Under the pieces are notes generated by a model. It was not told where the DNA came from. It ran no database searches and saw only the letters and a program-made list of their open reading frames with translations. The translations under genes were made by a program, and so were the position numbers. This document shows positions 9,212-17,507 of a stretch of 64,000 nucleotides of DNA, piece after piece. The DNA lies in contig CACMJX010000001.1 in NCBI GenBank assembly GCA_902614055.1, forward strand, positions 1 through 64,000. Direction: 5' to 3'. Position 1 is the stretch's first letter. Each line of letters starts with the position of its first letter. This DNA comes from an uncultured Pelagibacteraceae bacterium (GTDB lineage: Bacteria; Pseudomonadota; Alphaproteobacteria; Pelagibacterales; Pelagibacteraceae).

Positions 9212-9234
9212 TATTGTAAAATTATATATAGGAA

Positions 9235-9247
9235 CTATATAAACATT
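9235..9247 (+). promoter_or_regulatory. 13-base leader repeated before two oxidase genes (copy 1)
   Basis: CTATATAAACATT directly precedes the ATG at 9248. The identical 13 bases directly precede the coxB ATG at 10206. It could be a shared -10 element or translation signal; no Shine-Dalgarno core is present in it. Confidence 0.4.
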
Positions 9248-9925
9248 ATGTCTCTATTAAAGAAAATATTTGGCACATTAACTGAAAAACCTTGGGAACA
9301 AGATCAAGCGGTAATTGATAGTGGCCATTCTGGAAAAACATTTGAAATTTCAAATCAAATGTCAGCGGTTATCATTATTTTTGGAGTAAGTACAACTTTA
9401 TTTAGTTTAATTTTTACTGGCTATCTTTACTCACTACCCCCTGAACAAGATACAACTTTTATCCTGAAGACAAATTTACTTTGGATAAACACATTGGTCT
9501 TAATTCTAGTAACAATATTTTTTAATAGAATAAGTAAAGATTTAAAAAATGGAATTACAAACACAATAAAAAAAAATCTAATTTATGTAGGTGCTTTAAG
9601 TTATATATTTTTATTTCTACAGTTAGCTTTATGGTACCAGCTTATGAAAAGTGGAAATTTTGTTTCAACTAACACATATTTTTCATCTTATTATTTCTTT
9701 ACTGCATTACATGGTATTCATCTTTTAGGAGGTCTTTATTTCTGGGGTAAAGTAAGTTCAAAAATTTTTAAACTAGATGAGAAAGATTATTATAAAGAGG
9801 AAAAAAGTATTAATGCTCTTTCTTTGTACTGGTTATTTTTATTTATAGTTTGGCTAGTTTTCTTTACAATAATGTTTGCATACAATGATACTGTTATAGA
9901 ATTCTGCAAATCTTTGATTGCATAA
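9248..9925 (+). CDS. Heme-copper oxidase subunit III-like membrane protein
   Basis: The 225-residue product has about five membrane helices after a hydrophilic N-terminus of 35 residues. ALHGIHLLGGLYF near residue 155 matches the conserved HGxH region of oxidase subunit III, and the C-terminal helix has YWLFLFIVWLVFF, also typical. It is shorter than standard subunit III, with fewer helices. A second subunit III-like gene exists at 12935-13645. Which of the two associates with CoxA/CoxB cannot be told; this copy is separated from coxB by an oppositely oriented small gene. It shares a 13-base leader with coxB, suggesting common expression. Confidence 0.8.
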   Translation: MSLLKKIFGTLTEKPWEQDQAVIDSGHSGKTFEISNQMSAVIIIFGVSTTLFSLIFTGYLYSLPPEQDTTFILKTNLLWINTLVLILVTIFFNRISKDLKNGITNTIKKNLIYVGALSYIFLFLQLALWYQLMKSGNFVSTNTYFSSYYFFTALHGIHLLGGLYFWGKVSSKIFKLDEKDYYKEEKSINALSLYWLFLFIVWLVFFTIMFAYNDTVIEFCKSLIA

Positions 9926-9926
9926 T

Positions 9927-10118
9927 TTATATAAATAAAACTAACACTGATCCAAATACTGCAATAATTATTAATAGTATATTTACTGATCTTAGATATC
10001 TTTTAGTTTCAGGTTTTGTCTCTCCTTTTGAAAATCTTCCTGCACCCAAAGAAATTACAAAATAGAATGCTAATACTAAAGCGAGAATTGTTATTAGAAT
10101 ACCCAATTTACCAAGCAT
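9927..10118 (-). CDS. Small twin-transmembrane protein, unknown
   Basis: The 63-residue product has two membrane helices (about residues 5-25 and 45-63) joined by a short basic loop containing RFSKGETKPETKR. Proteins with this helix-basic loop-helix layout (DUF2909-type) are found in oxidase clusters of other bacteria, but I cannot confirm membership. It lies on the opposite strand between a subunit III-like gene (one base gap at the 3' end) and coxB. The location suggests an accessory or assembly role; this is inference. Confidence 0.65.
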   Translation of the reverse strand: MLGKLGILITILALVLAFYFVISLGAGRFSKGETKPETKRYLRSVNILLIIIAVFGSVLVLFI

Positions 10119-10155
10119 AAATATATTGATTATATTAGTATAATTAATATGTTTT

Positions 10156-10170
10156 ATGACATTTTGTCAT
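10156..10170. promoter_or_regulatory. Palindrome ATGACA-TTT-TGTCAT upstream of coxB
   Basis: A perfect 6-base inverted repeat with 3-base centre sits in the 87-base divergent gap, 35 bases before the coxB ATG. The arms contain mixed bases, which makes chance less likely than for pure AT palindromes. The position fits an operator controlling coxB and perhaps the divergent small gene. Confidence 0.4.
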
Positions 10171-10192
10171 AGGTATTTATAGGATTATTCTT

Positions 10193-10205
10193 CTATATAA
10201 ACATT
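10193..10205 (+). promoter_or_regulatory. 13-base leader repeated before two oxidase genes (copy 2)
   Basis: CTATATAAACATT ends directly at the coxB ATG and is identical to the sequence before the gene at 9248. See that entry. Confidence 0.4.
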
Positions 10206-11042
10206 ATGCACGCAGGAATAATTTTTTTATTGGTGATCATTGGATCTGTCTTATTTCATATTTTTACCCCTTGGTATTGGACTGATATAGCATCAAACTG
10301 GGGTGGAATGGATGATACTATCACACTTACTTTTTGGGTAGGTGGAGGAGTATTTGTAGCTGTTTGTCTTTTTATGATCTACTGCGTTTTCAGATATCAA
10401 CATAAAGAGGACAGAAGAGCTGAATACAAACCAGAGGATAAAAAATTAGAGAAAATTTTAACTTGGGCTACTACATTAGGAGTTTGTGCACTGTTGGCTC
10501 CTGGTCTTATTATATGGAATCAATATGTAAATGTTCCAAAAAATGCGATTGAAGTTGATGTAATGGCATGGCAATGGGGATGGCAATATAGACTACCTGG
10601 TGCAGATGGAAAATTGGGAACTACACAAGTAAGAAACATTGCTGACAATAATCCATTTGGTATCAACCCAGATGATCCGTTTGGAAGAGATGATATAATG
10701 GTTGAGAGTGATGTTATAAATTTAGAAAACAATAGACCTGTAAAAATTTTATTGAGATCAGTAGATGTGCTTCATAATTGGTATGTTCCACAATTTAGAG
10801 CAAAAATGGATGCAGTTCCAGGAACGGTTACTTTCTATTGGTTTGAACCTAACAAAGTAGGTGAATACGAAGTATTATGTGCCGAGTACTGTGGTGTAGG
10901 ACACTACGCAATGAGAGGTGGTGTTGAGGTCCAAGATAAAGCTGACTATGAAGTTTGGCTAAGCGAGCAAGAAACTTTTGAGCAATTATCTGCAAGATAT
11001 GAAAAATTAAACATAGATGGGAACAAATTAGCCAAAAAATAA
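10206..11042 (+). CDS. coxB: Cytochrome c oxidase subunit II
   Basis: The 278-residue protein has two N-terminal membrane helices (about residues 42-63 and 87-105) and a periplasmic cupredoxin domain. The CuA ligands are all present: H190 in DVLHNW, C225, E227 and C229 in CAEYCGVGH, H233 and M236. This makes the enzyme a cytochrome c oxidase rather than a quinol oxidase. No fused cytochrome c domain is seen. An insertion of about 25 residues rich in N, P and D (residues 140-165) lies between the conserved WQWGW segment and the CuA loop. It is followed by coxA after 43 bases. Confidence 0.95.
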   Translation: MHAGIIFLLVIIGSVLFHIFTPWYWTDIASNWGGMDDTITLTFWVGGGVFVAVCLFMIYCVFRYQHKEDRRAEYKPEDKKLEKILTWATTLGVCALLAPGLIIWNQYVNVPKNAIEVDVMAWQWGWQYRLPGADGKLGTTQVRNIADNNPFGINPDDPFGRDDIMVESDVINLENNRPVKILLRSVDVLHNWYVPQFRAKMDAVPGTVTFYWFEPNKVGEYEVLCAEYCGVGHYAMRGGVEVQDKADYEVWLSEQETFEQLSARYEKLNIDGNKLAKK

Positions 11043-11072
11043 CAATTTATTAATTTAAAAAAAAATATATAT

Positions 11073-11078
11073 AGAGGA
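11073..11078 (+). promoter_or_regulatory. Shine-Dalgarno site of coxA
   Basis: AGAGGA lies 7 bases before the coxA ATG at 11086. Recognisable Shine-Dalgarno sites are uncommon in this window, so the site supports the chosen coxA start and efficient translation. Confidence 0.6.
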
Positions 11079-11085
11079 TAAAATT

Positions 11086-12924
11086 ATGTCAGACGAATAC
11101 GATAACAATAAATCATATCAAGCCCAGTCATCAGAAGTAATAGATGGTTCGACTGGTTCTGTGAACCCAGATATAGATTATGTAAGACCAGCAGAGGTTG
11201 GTGAGCAAGATTTATATCATGGACATAGTTTTATCGAAAAATGGGTTTTTTGCCAGGACGCAAAAGTTATCGGAGTACAATATTTCTTAACTGCAGTATT
11301 TACTGGAATTGTAGGTTTAATCTTATCTTGGTTAATGAGACTTCAATTGGGTTTTCCAGGATTAGCAGGTTTTATGACAGCAGAGCATTATTATCAATTT
11401 GTAACTATGCACGGTATGATAATGGTGGTTTACTTTTTAACTGCTCTATTCTTAGGAGGGTTTGGAAATTATTTAATTCCACTCATGGTGGGAGCAAGAG
11501 ATATGGTTTTTCCATATGTAAATATGCTGAGCTTCTGGATGTTCTTTGTTGCAGTTGCAGTTTTGATGGCAAGTTTCTTTGTTCCAGGTGGACCAACAGG
11601 AGCGGGTTGGACCTTGTATCCTCCACAAACTATTTTGGAGGGAACTCCAGGATCTGGCATGGGAATACTTCTAATGCTTATATCTTTATCTTTATTTGTA
11701 ATTGGTTTTACAATGGGCGGACTGAATTATATGATTACAATTCTGCAAGCTAGAACTAGAGGAATGACATTAATGAGAATGCCTTTAACAGTTTGGGGTA
11801 TTTTCACAGCAACTGTCCTAGCAATGTTAGCATTTCCAGCGCTACTAGTTAGTGCAATAATGATGACATTAGATAAGGTTTTACAAACAAGTTTCTTTAT
11901 GCCAACAATATTAAAGGCAGGAGAGGTTCTTGAATATGGTGGAGGAAGCCCAATACTTTTCCAACACTTGTTTTGGTTCTTTGGACACCCTGAAGTTTAT
12001 ATTGTTGCATTACCTGCATTTGGAATAGTTTCAGACCTGATATCAGTTCATGCAAGAAAAAACATATTTGGTTATAGAATGATGGTTTGGGCAATTGTTG
12101 GTATTGGAGGTTTAAGTTTCTTTGTGTGGGCTCACCACATGTATGTTAGTGGAATGAACCCTTGGTTTGGATTTTTCTTTGCAACAACCACTTTAATTAT
12201 CGCGGTTCCAACCGCCATGAAAGTTTATAACTGGATACTAACTTTGTGGAGAGGTAACATTAGAATTAATACTGTAATGTTATGGTGCCTAGGATTTATC
12301 GTTACATTTGTAAATGGCGGAATTACTGGAATATTTCTAGGAAATGTTTCTGTTGATGTTCCATTATCTGATACATATTTTGTAATAGCCCACTTCCACA
12401 TGGTCATGGGTATTGCACCATTAATGGTTATTATGGGAGCAGTTTATCATTGGTTCCCATTAGTAGCTGGAAAAATGTTACACGAGGGTCTAGGAAAATG
12501 GCACTTCTGGATTACTTTCTTGGGAGCATACTCAATATACTTCCCAATGCACTATTTAGGCTTTATTGGAGTTCCAAGAAGATATTTTGAAATGTATGAT
12601 AGTCCGTATATGACATCTGCAGTTGGTATGAACGAATTTATAAGTATTGCAGCATTTATAGTTGGTGCAGCACAATTTATTTTAGTTTTCAATATCATTA
12701 AAACATTAAAAACAGGAAAAAAAGCTGAACAGAACCCATGGAAAGCTAACTCATTAGAATGGTATACTTCAACTGTTCCACCAGAACATGGTAACTTTGG
12801 TGAAAGACTTCCAGTTGTTCACAGATGGCCTTACGACTTTAGTGTTCCAGGAGCAAAGGACGACTTTATTCCACAAACAACAGCACCTAGTGAAGTAATA
12901 CACACAGAAGTAGAGAAAACTTAA
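11086..12924 (+). CDS. coxA: Cytochrome c oxidase subunit I
   Basis: A 612-residue heme-copper oxidase catalytic subunit with about 12 helices. Ligands are in place: H109 (low-spin heme), the CuB site H301 in FGHPEVY with cross-linked Y305, H350-H351, and H436/H438 in AHFHMVMG for the two hemes. E303 in the HPEV motif and D139 in the GARDMVFP loop indicate an A-family enzyme with a D channel. The N-terminal hydrophilic tail of 50 residues is longer than usual. With CoxB it reduces oxygen to water and pumps protons. It is followed by the subunit III gene after 10 bases. Confidence 0.95.
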   Translation: MSDEYDNNKSYQAQSSEVIDGSTGSVNPDIDYVRPAEVGEQDLYHGHSFIEKWVFCQDAKVIGVQYFLTAVFTGIVGLILSWLMRLQLGFPGLAGFMTAEHYYQFVTMHGMIMVVYFLTALFLGGFGNYLIPLMVGARDMVFPYVNMLSFWMFFVAVAVLMASFFVPGGPTGAGWTLYPPQTILEGTPGSGMGILLMLISLSLFVIGFTMGGLNYMITILQARTRGMTLMRMPLTVWGIFTATVLAMLAFPALLVSAIMMTLDKVLQTSFFMPTILKAGEVLEYGGGSPILFQHLFWFFGHPEVYIVALPAFGIVSDLISVHARKNIFGYRMMVWAIVGIGGLSFFVWAHHMYVSGMNPWFGFFFATTTLIIAVPTAMKVYNWILTLWRGNIRINTVMLWCLGFIVTFVNGGITGIFLGNVSVDVPLSDTYFVIAHFHMVMGIAPLMVIMGAVYHWFPLVAGKMLHEGLGKWHFWITFLGAYSIYFPMHYLGFIGVPRRYFEMYDSPYMTSAVGMNEFISIAAFIVGAAQFILVFNIIKTLKTGKKAEQNPWKANSLEWYTSTVPPEHGNFGERLPVVHRWPYDFSVPGAKDDFIPQTTAPSEVIHTEVEKT

Positions 12925-12934
12925 GAGAAAAATA

Positions 12935-13645
12935 ATGTCTGAACAAAAAATAGACGGCTTCGAACTTAAACCTGGGTTTAAGGGCATGGCTTCTGACACT
13001 GGTTCAGACCAAACGATGTTTAAAGGTGTGCATTGGGGCAAAGCCATGATGTGGATCTTTTTATTGAGTGATACTTTTGTATTTAGCTGTTTTTTAATTT
13101 CTTATATGAAAGGTAGAGGATCAACAATTGTTGATTGGCCTAACACGAGTGAGGTTTTTTCTTTATATGTAGGAGGTGTACCTGTCCCACTTTTACTGAT
13201 TGCGATAATGACTTTTGTATTGATCACAAGTAGTGGAACAATGGCTTTAGCAGTTAAATATGGTTACGAAAAAAATCGTAAAATGTGTGGTTGGCTAATT
13301 CTAGCTACTGCTGTAGGCGGACTTACTTTTGTTGGTATGCAAGTTTTTGAGTGGTCTAAACTAATTCATGAAGGTGTGAGACCTTGGGGAAATCCTTTTG
13401 GCGCATCACAGTTTGGTTCTTTCTTTTTTATGATAACAGGTTTTCATGGATTCCATGTCTCAATTGGGGTGATTTTCTTGTTTATTTACACTTATAAAGT
13501 TTTTGCTGGTCATTATGAGAGTAAAAAAAGAGGCTGGTTTACTAAAATGAAAGGGGATTATGTCGAAATTGAAATATTAGGTCTTTATTGGCACTTCGTA
13601 GATCTAGTTTGGGTTTTTATTTTTGCATTTTTCTATTTGTGGTAA
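12935..13645 (+). CDS. Cytochrome c oxidase subunit III family protein
   Basis: A 236-residue protein with about five to six helices. LLSDTFVFSCFLISY near residue 42 corresponds to the SExxxF helix of subunit III, and GFHGFHVSIGVIFLF near 170 and YWHFVDLVWVFIF near 211 are the conserved late helices. This is the more canonical of the two subunit III-like genes and directly follows coxA. Subunit III stabilises the catalytic subunit and aids proton uptake. The gap to the following subunit IV-like gene is eight bases. Confidence 0.9.
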   Translation: MSEQKIDGFELKPGFKGMASDTGSDQTMFKGVHWGKAMMWIFLLSDTFVFSCFLISYMKGRGSTIVDWPNTSEVFSLYVGGVPVPLLLIAIMTFVLITSSGTMALAVKYGYEKNRKMCGWLILATAVGGLTFVGMQVFEWSKLIHEGVRPWGNPFGASQFGSFFFMITGFHGFHVSIGVIFLFIYTYKVFAGHYESKKRGWFTKMKGDYVEIEILGLYWHFVDLVWVFIFAFFYLW

Positions 13646-13653
13646 AATAAAAT

Positions 13654-14013
13654 ATGGAAGAGACTAACAAAATGAACGAGACAACTAAAAAGGAAGAGCA
13701 AACAAGCACTCAAAAGATAGGAATTTATCTTTGGATTTGGTTACTGTTATTTGTTCTGAGTTTCTTTTCTTACATGGTTGACTGGTACCAATTTCAAGGA
13801 ATGTTGAGATGGTCATTAATATTATTTTTTATGTTTCTAAAGGCAGGGTTAATTATGGCTTTTTTCATGCACTTATTTTGGGAGAGATACGCTTTAGTAA
13901 ATGTTCTGTTATGGCCGATGACTGCAATTGCCTGTTTTATATTTTTAATGACTGCAGAATTTAAATATACGCTATTTTCAAGATTCTTTTATTTCGTAGT
14001 GGGGGGAGCTTAA
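13654..14013 (+). CDS. Cytochrome c oxidase subunit IV-like (CyoD/COX4-pro) protein
   Basis: A 119-residue protein with a charged N-terminus of about 25 residues and three membrane helices. The KAGLIMAFFMHLFWER segment near residue 70 is typical of bacterial subunit IV/CyoD proteins, which carry a GLxMxxFMHL helix. It likely stabilises the CoxA CuB region. An internal ATG at residue 7 (MNETTKK) is an alternative start. It is followed after one base by an unknown small membrane gene. Confidence 0.82.
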   Translation: MEETNKMNETTKKEEQTSTQKIGIYLWIWLLLFVLSFFSYMVDWYQFQGMLRWSLILFFMFLKAGLIMAFFMHLFWERYALVNVLLWPMTAIACFIFLMTAEFKYTLFSRFFYFVVGGA

Positions 14014-14014
14014 T

Positions 14015-14278
14015 ATGGACGCTTACGGTTATTTAGCTTTTTTTTTAATTTTATTTGTTTTTTTTATTTATATAGTTTGGTTTGGTTATTCAGTAAAAGT
14101 TGAAAACCAAAAAGAACAAGGCGATAAAGTCACAATAAATCCTTATGATCAAATACCTTTAAGCAGAAGATTAATTGATAAGAAAAACAGTAAAGTTGGT
14201 ATATTTGATCTTGGAAATCATATTTTAATAGCAGGCGTTATATTACTTGTAATTTTTGTTTCACTGAATGTTGAGTAA
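14015..14278 (+). CDS. Small two-helix membrane protein in the oxidase operon, unknown
   Basis: The 87-residue product has one helix at about residues 5-24 and a second at about 65-85, linked by a soluble stretch containing NPYDQIPLSRR. I do not recognise a family. It starts one base after the subunit IV-like gene and is followed by ctaB after two bases, so it must be cotranscribed with the oxidase genes. In other alphaproteobacteria this place often holds assembly factors such as CtaG or SURF1, but no resemblance to those is visible. Confidence 0.7.
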   Translation: MDAYGYLAFFLILFVFFIYIVWFGYSVKVENQKEQGDKVTINPYDQIPLSRRLIDKKNSKVGIFDLGNHILIAGVILLVIFVSLNVE

Positions 14279-14280
14279 TA

Positions 14281-15195
14281 GTGACTATAAATACAATTAA
14301 AAAAAAATCAGTTTATATTAGCCCTATTTCGTATTTAAAATATTTATTACTATTGATGAAACCAAGGGTAATGTCTTTGGTCATCTTTACTTGTGCTGTT
14401 GGATTATTAACAGCCCCAGTTTCAGTTTCATTCATTAATTCAATAGTTGCAATATTTTTTGTAACAATGGGTGCAGGTGCAGCTGGTGCTCTAAATATGT
14501 GGTATGAGGCTGACCTTGATAAATTAATGACAAGAACATGTCTTAGACCAATTCCTACAGGAAAAGTTAATAGGGAACACGCTTTATTGTTTGGAACAGT
14601 ATTATCAATATTATCTATAGTCGGACTTTATTATTTTTCAAATTTAACTTCTGCAATACTGTTATCTATAACAATCGCATTTTATGTTTTTGTTTACACG
14701 ATTTGGTTGAAAAGAAAAACTCCACAAAATATTGTGATAGGGGGCGCATCAGGTGCACTACCTCCAGTTATAGGATGGACTATAGCAACTAACTCGTTAA
14801 CATTAGAACCAATTACATTTTTTTTGATCATATTCTTTTGGACGCCATCTCATTTTTGGGCTCTTAGCCTTTATAAGGCAGACGATTACGAAAAAGCCAA
14901 AATTCCAATGTTACCTATTACTAACGGTATTGAGGAAACGAAGAAAAATATATTTGTTTATTCTTTAATAATGTTACCAGTAGTTATTTTGCCTTATTAT
15001 ATTGGTTTTGCAGGCGAAACATTCTTAATAGTTTCATTATTACTCACCTTTTATTATAACTATGTTTGTTATGATCTTCTTAAGTTCAAAAAAAACAAAT
15101 TTGAAGTAAAGAAGGCTAAAAAGGTATTTTCTTATTCAATTTTTTACTTATTTTTGCTTTTTGTCTTATTTTTGGTAGACCAGATCATTAAATAA
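14281..15195 (+). CDS. ctaB: Protoheme IX farnesyltransferase (heme O synthase)
   Basis: The 304-residue polytopic UbiA-superfamily enzyme carries NMWYEADLDKLMTRT near residue 72, the heme O synthase signature, and the later YKADDYEKAKIPMLP motif near 200. It farnesylates heme b to heme O, the first step to heme A for CoxA. The start is GTG at 14281, two bases after the preceding stop; the next ATG would remove the first helix entry, so GTG is preferred. Heme A synthase (CtaA) is not in this window. Confidence 0.92.
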   Translation: MTINTIKKKSVYISPISYLKYLLLLMKPRVMSLVIFTCAVGLLTAPVSVSFINSIVAIFFVTMGAGAAGALNMWYEADLDKLMTRTCLRPIPTGKVNREHALLFGTVLSILSIVGLYYFSNLTSAILLSITIAFYVFVYTIWLKRKTPQNIVIGGASGALPPVIGWTIATNSLTLEPITFFLIIFFWTPSHFWALSLYKADDYEKAKIPMLPITNGIEETKKNIFVYSLIMLPVVILPYYIGFAGETFLIVSLLLTFYYNYVCYDLLKFKKNKFEVKKAKKVFSYSIFYLFLLFVLFLVDQIIK

Positions 15196-15236
15196 ATAAT
15201 CCTATTTATTTTATAAGAAAATGGTAAAAAAAATTC

Positions 15237-16607
15237 ATGAGATATGTAAGTACAAGAGATAATTCAAAAGAATACAGTTTTGAAGATGTTTTCGTCAAAG
15301 GTTTAGCTGATGATGGAGGACTTTATGTTCCTACATCTCTAAAAAAATTTAGTCCAGAAGAGTTATCTGATCTCAAAAGCTTAAATTATAATGACTTATC
15401 TACTGAAATAATTTACCAATTTTCATCAGATTTTATCTCTAAAGATGATCTTTCATCATTAATTAATAAATCCTATTCAACTTTCAGAGAAAAAGAAGTT
15501 GTAAAAATTTCAAATGTTGGTGATTTGAAGTTGTTAGAGTTGTTTCATGGTCCAACATTAGCATTTAAAGATATTGCAATGCAGTTCATTGGAAATTTGT
15601 ATGAGTATTATTTAAGCAAGAATAATAAAAAAATTAATATTGTAGTTGCAACTTCTGGTGATACAGGAGCTGCTGCTATAGATGCAATTAAAGGCAAATC
15701 AAACTTAAATATTTTTGTCTTACATCCTAATAATAGAATTTCACCAGTACAAAGAAAGTTAATGACAACAGTCGAGGATGAAAATGTTTTCAATATTGCA
15801 ATCAATGGAAATTTTGATGATTGTCAAAATATTGTTAAGCAAATGTTTTCTGATTTAGATTTTTCTAAATCAATAAAAATGTCAGGAGTTAATTCAATTA
15901 ACTGGGCTAGAATAATTGCCCAAGCTGTTTATTATTTTTATACTTATTTTAAACTTGATTTTGAGAAACCTATATCTTTTTCAGTTCCTACAGGAAACTT
16001 TGGAGATGTTTTTGCAGGCTATCTTGCAAAAGAAATGGGATTACCAATAGATAAACTTATTGTTGCAACTAATGAAAATGATATTTTGCATAGAGCAATC
16101 TCAAATGGTGATTATGTTTCAAAAAAAGTAAAAGAAACATCTTCTCCAAGTATGGATATCCAATTAGCAAGCAATTTTGAAAGATTAATTTATTATGTAA
16201 ATAATTCTAATTCTGAAATTACATCAAATATAATGAAAAAAGTTAAGAACAATGAATATAGAATAGAAAAATCGAACCTGGATATCATTCAAAAAGATTT
16301 TGTCTCAGAAAGTTGTGACGAAGAGGAAACTTTAGAAATTATTAAAGAAAATTTTGAGAAAAATAGTGTCATATTAGATCCCCACACTGCAGTTGGAGTA
16401 GGGGCTGCAAATAAGCTTAATTTTAATGATTGCGTAGTTTTATCTACTGCTCATCCATGCAAATTTCCAACTGCTACTGATAATGCAATTAATAAACATG
16501 AAAAATTACCTAAAGAACTTCAATATGTTCATAGTAAAGAGGAAAATTTTCAAATATTAAAAAATGATACCGAAGCAGTAAAAAATTTCGTTAAAAGTAA
16601 ATTATGA
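15237..16607 (+). CDS. thrC: Threonine synthase
   Basis: The 456-residue PLP enzyme converts O-phosphohomoserine to threonine. The PLP lysine is K111 in HGPTLAFKD, and ATSGDTGAAA near residue 138 is the phosphate-binding and substrate loop. PTGNFGDVFAGY near 250 is also diagnostic. Length fits the long (alpha-proteobacterial/yeast-like) class. The partner homoserine kinase thrB is in this window at 17507, on the other strand. A 4-base ATGA overlap joins thrC to the peroxiredoxin gene. Confidence 0.95.
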   Translation: MRYVSTRDNSKEYSFEDVFVKGLADDGGLYVPTSLKKFSPEELSDLKSLNYNDLSTEIIYQFSSDFISKDDLSSLINKSYSTFREKEVVKISNVGDLKLLELFHGPTLAFKDIAMQFIGNLYEYYLSKNNKKINIVVATSGDTGAAAIDAIKGKSNLNIFVLHPNNRISPVQRKLMTTVEDENVFNIAINGNFDDCQNIVKQMFSDLDFSKSIKMSGVNSINWARIIAQAVYYFYTYFKLDFEKPISFSVPTGNFGDVFAGYLAKEMGLPIDKLIVATNENDILHRAISNGDYVSKKVKETSSPSMDIQLASNFERLIYYVNNSNSEITSNIMKKVKNNEYRIEKSNLDIIQKDFVSESCDEEETLEIIKENFEKNSVILDPHTAVGVGAANKLNFNDCVVLSTAHPCKFPTATDNAINKHEKLPKELQYVHSKEENFQILKNDTEAVKNFVKSKL

Positions 16608-17089
16608 AGCTAAAAGTTAATGATCAAATCCCAGACACAAAAATATTTCATTTAGTTGATGGTGAACCCAAGGAACAAAATATTTCTGAGGTATTAGGAT
16701 CAAAAAAAATAATATTATTTGGATTACCTGGCGCATTTACAGCTACATGTTCTAAGTTTCACTTACCAGGTTATGTTAAAAATGCTCAACAAATCTTAGA
16801 CAAAGGTATTGATAAAATATTTTGTTTAGCTGTCAATGATCCCTATGTAATGAATGCTTGGGGAGAGGCGAACAATATAGGGGAAAATATAGCCATGTTA
16901 GCTGATCCTTATTTATCATTCACTAAGTTAATAGGTTCTGAAGTTGATAGAAATTCAAAAGGCATGGGTATGAGATCAAGCCGTTATGCTATGGTTATTG
17001 AAAATTTAAAGGTTCAAAATATTCAAGAAGAAGAGGAAACTAAAAGTTGTGGAATATCCTCTGCAGAGGGAATTATAAATATTATTTAG
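16604..17089 (+). CDS. Peroxiredoxin, Prx5 type
   Basis: The 161-residue protein has the Prx5 active-site motif LPGAFTATCSKFHLPGY with peroxidatic C49. Peroxiredoxins of this type reduce H2O2 and alkyl peroxides using glutathione or thioredoxin. A cysteine near residue 147 (KSCGIS) could be a resolving cysteine. Its start overlaps the thrC stop (ATGA), and its end overlaps convergent rnhA by eight bases. Confidence 0.92.
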   Translation: MKLKVNDQIPDTKIFHLVDGEPKEQNISEVLGSKKIILFGLPGAFTATCSKFHLPGYVKNAQQILDKGIDKIFCLAVNDPYVMNAWGEANNIGENIAMLADPYLSFTKLIGSEVDRNSKGMGMRSSRYAMVIENLKVQNIQEEEETKSCGISSAEGIINII

Positions 17090-17507
17090 AGTTTGCAGCT
17101 TCTCTTGCGATTAAATCAACTTCATTATTTAATTTATCTGAAGAATGACCCTTTACCCAACTCCATTTTATTTCAAATTCACTAGTCATAAGATCCAATT
17201 CGGTCCAGAGTTCTTTATTTTTTACAGGTTGTTTATTTGCAGTTTTCCAACCATTTTTTTTCCAATTATGTATCCACTCTGTTATTCCTGATTTTACATA
17301 TTTAGAGTCTGTGAAAATCTGAATATTACTTCCTTTAGGAATTTTTTTAAGAGCTTTTATTGGAGCGAGTAATTCCATTTGATTATTAGTGGTATTTTTT
17401 TTGCTACCCTTTATTTGGATTTTTTTATTATCATCTATAATAATTGCAGCCCACCCACCATTTCCTGGGTTTCCTAAACATGATCCATCGGTGTAAATCT
17501 TTATCAT
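17082..17507 (-). CDS. rnhA: Ribonuclease HI
   Basis: A 141-residue RNase H with the catalytic set D7 (TDGSCLGNPG), E in NQMELLA near residue 45, D in FTDSKY near 67 and a late D near 131 in NEVDLIAR. It removes RNA from RNA-DNA hybrids. It is the last gene of the long minus-strand run, sharing the A of TAATG with thrB. RNase HII (rnhB) is also present in this window, so both enzymes exist. Confidence 0.94.
   Translation of the reverse strand: MIKIYTDGSCLGNPGNGGWAAIIIDDNKKIQIKGSKKNTTNNQMELLAPIKALKKIPKGSNIQIFTDSKYVKSGITEWIHNWKKNGWKTANKQPVKNKELWTELDLMTSEFEIKWSWVKGHSSDKLNNEVDLIAREAANSK

Noticed and set aside
11241-11753. 170-codon open frame on the plus strand inside coxA
   Set aside because: It is a +2 frame shadow of a well-supported oxidase gene; the translation is rich in Cys, Ser and Trp with no fold pattern.
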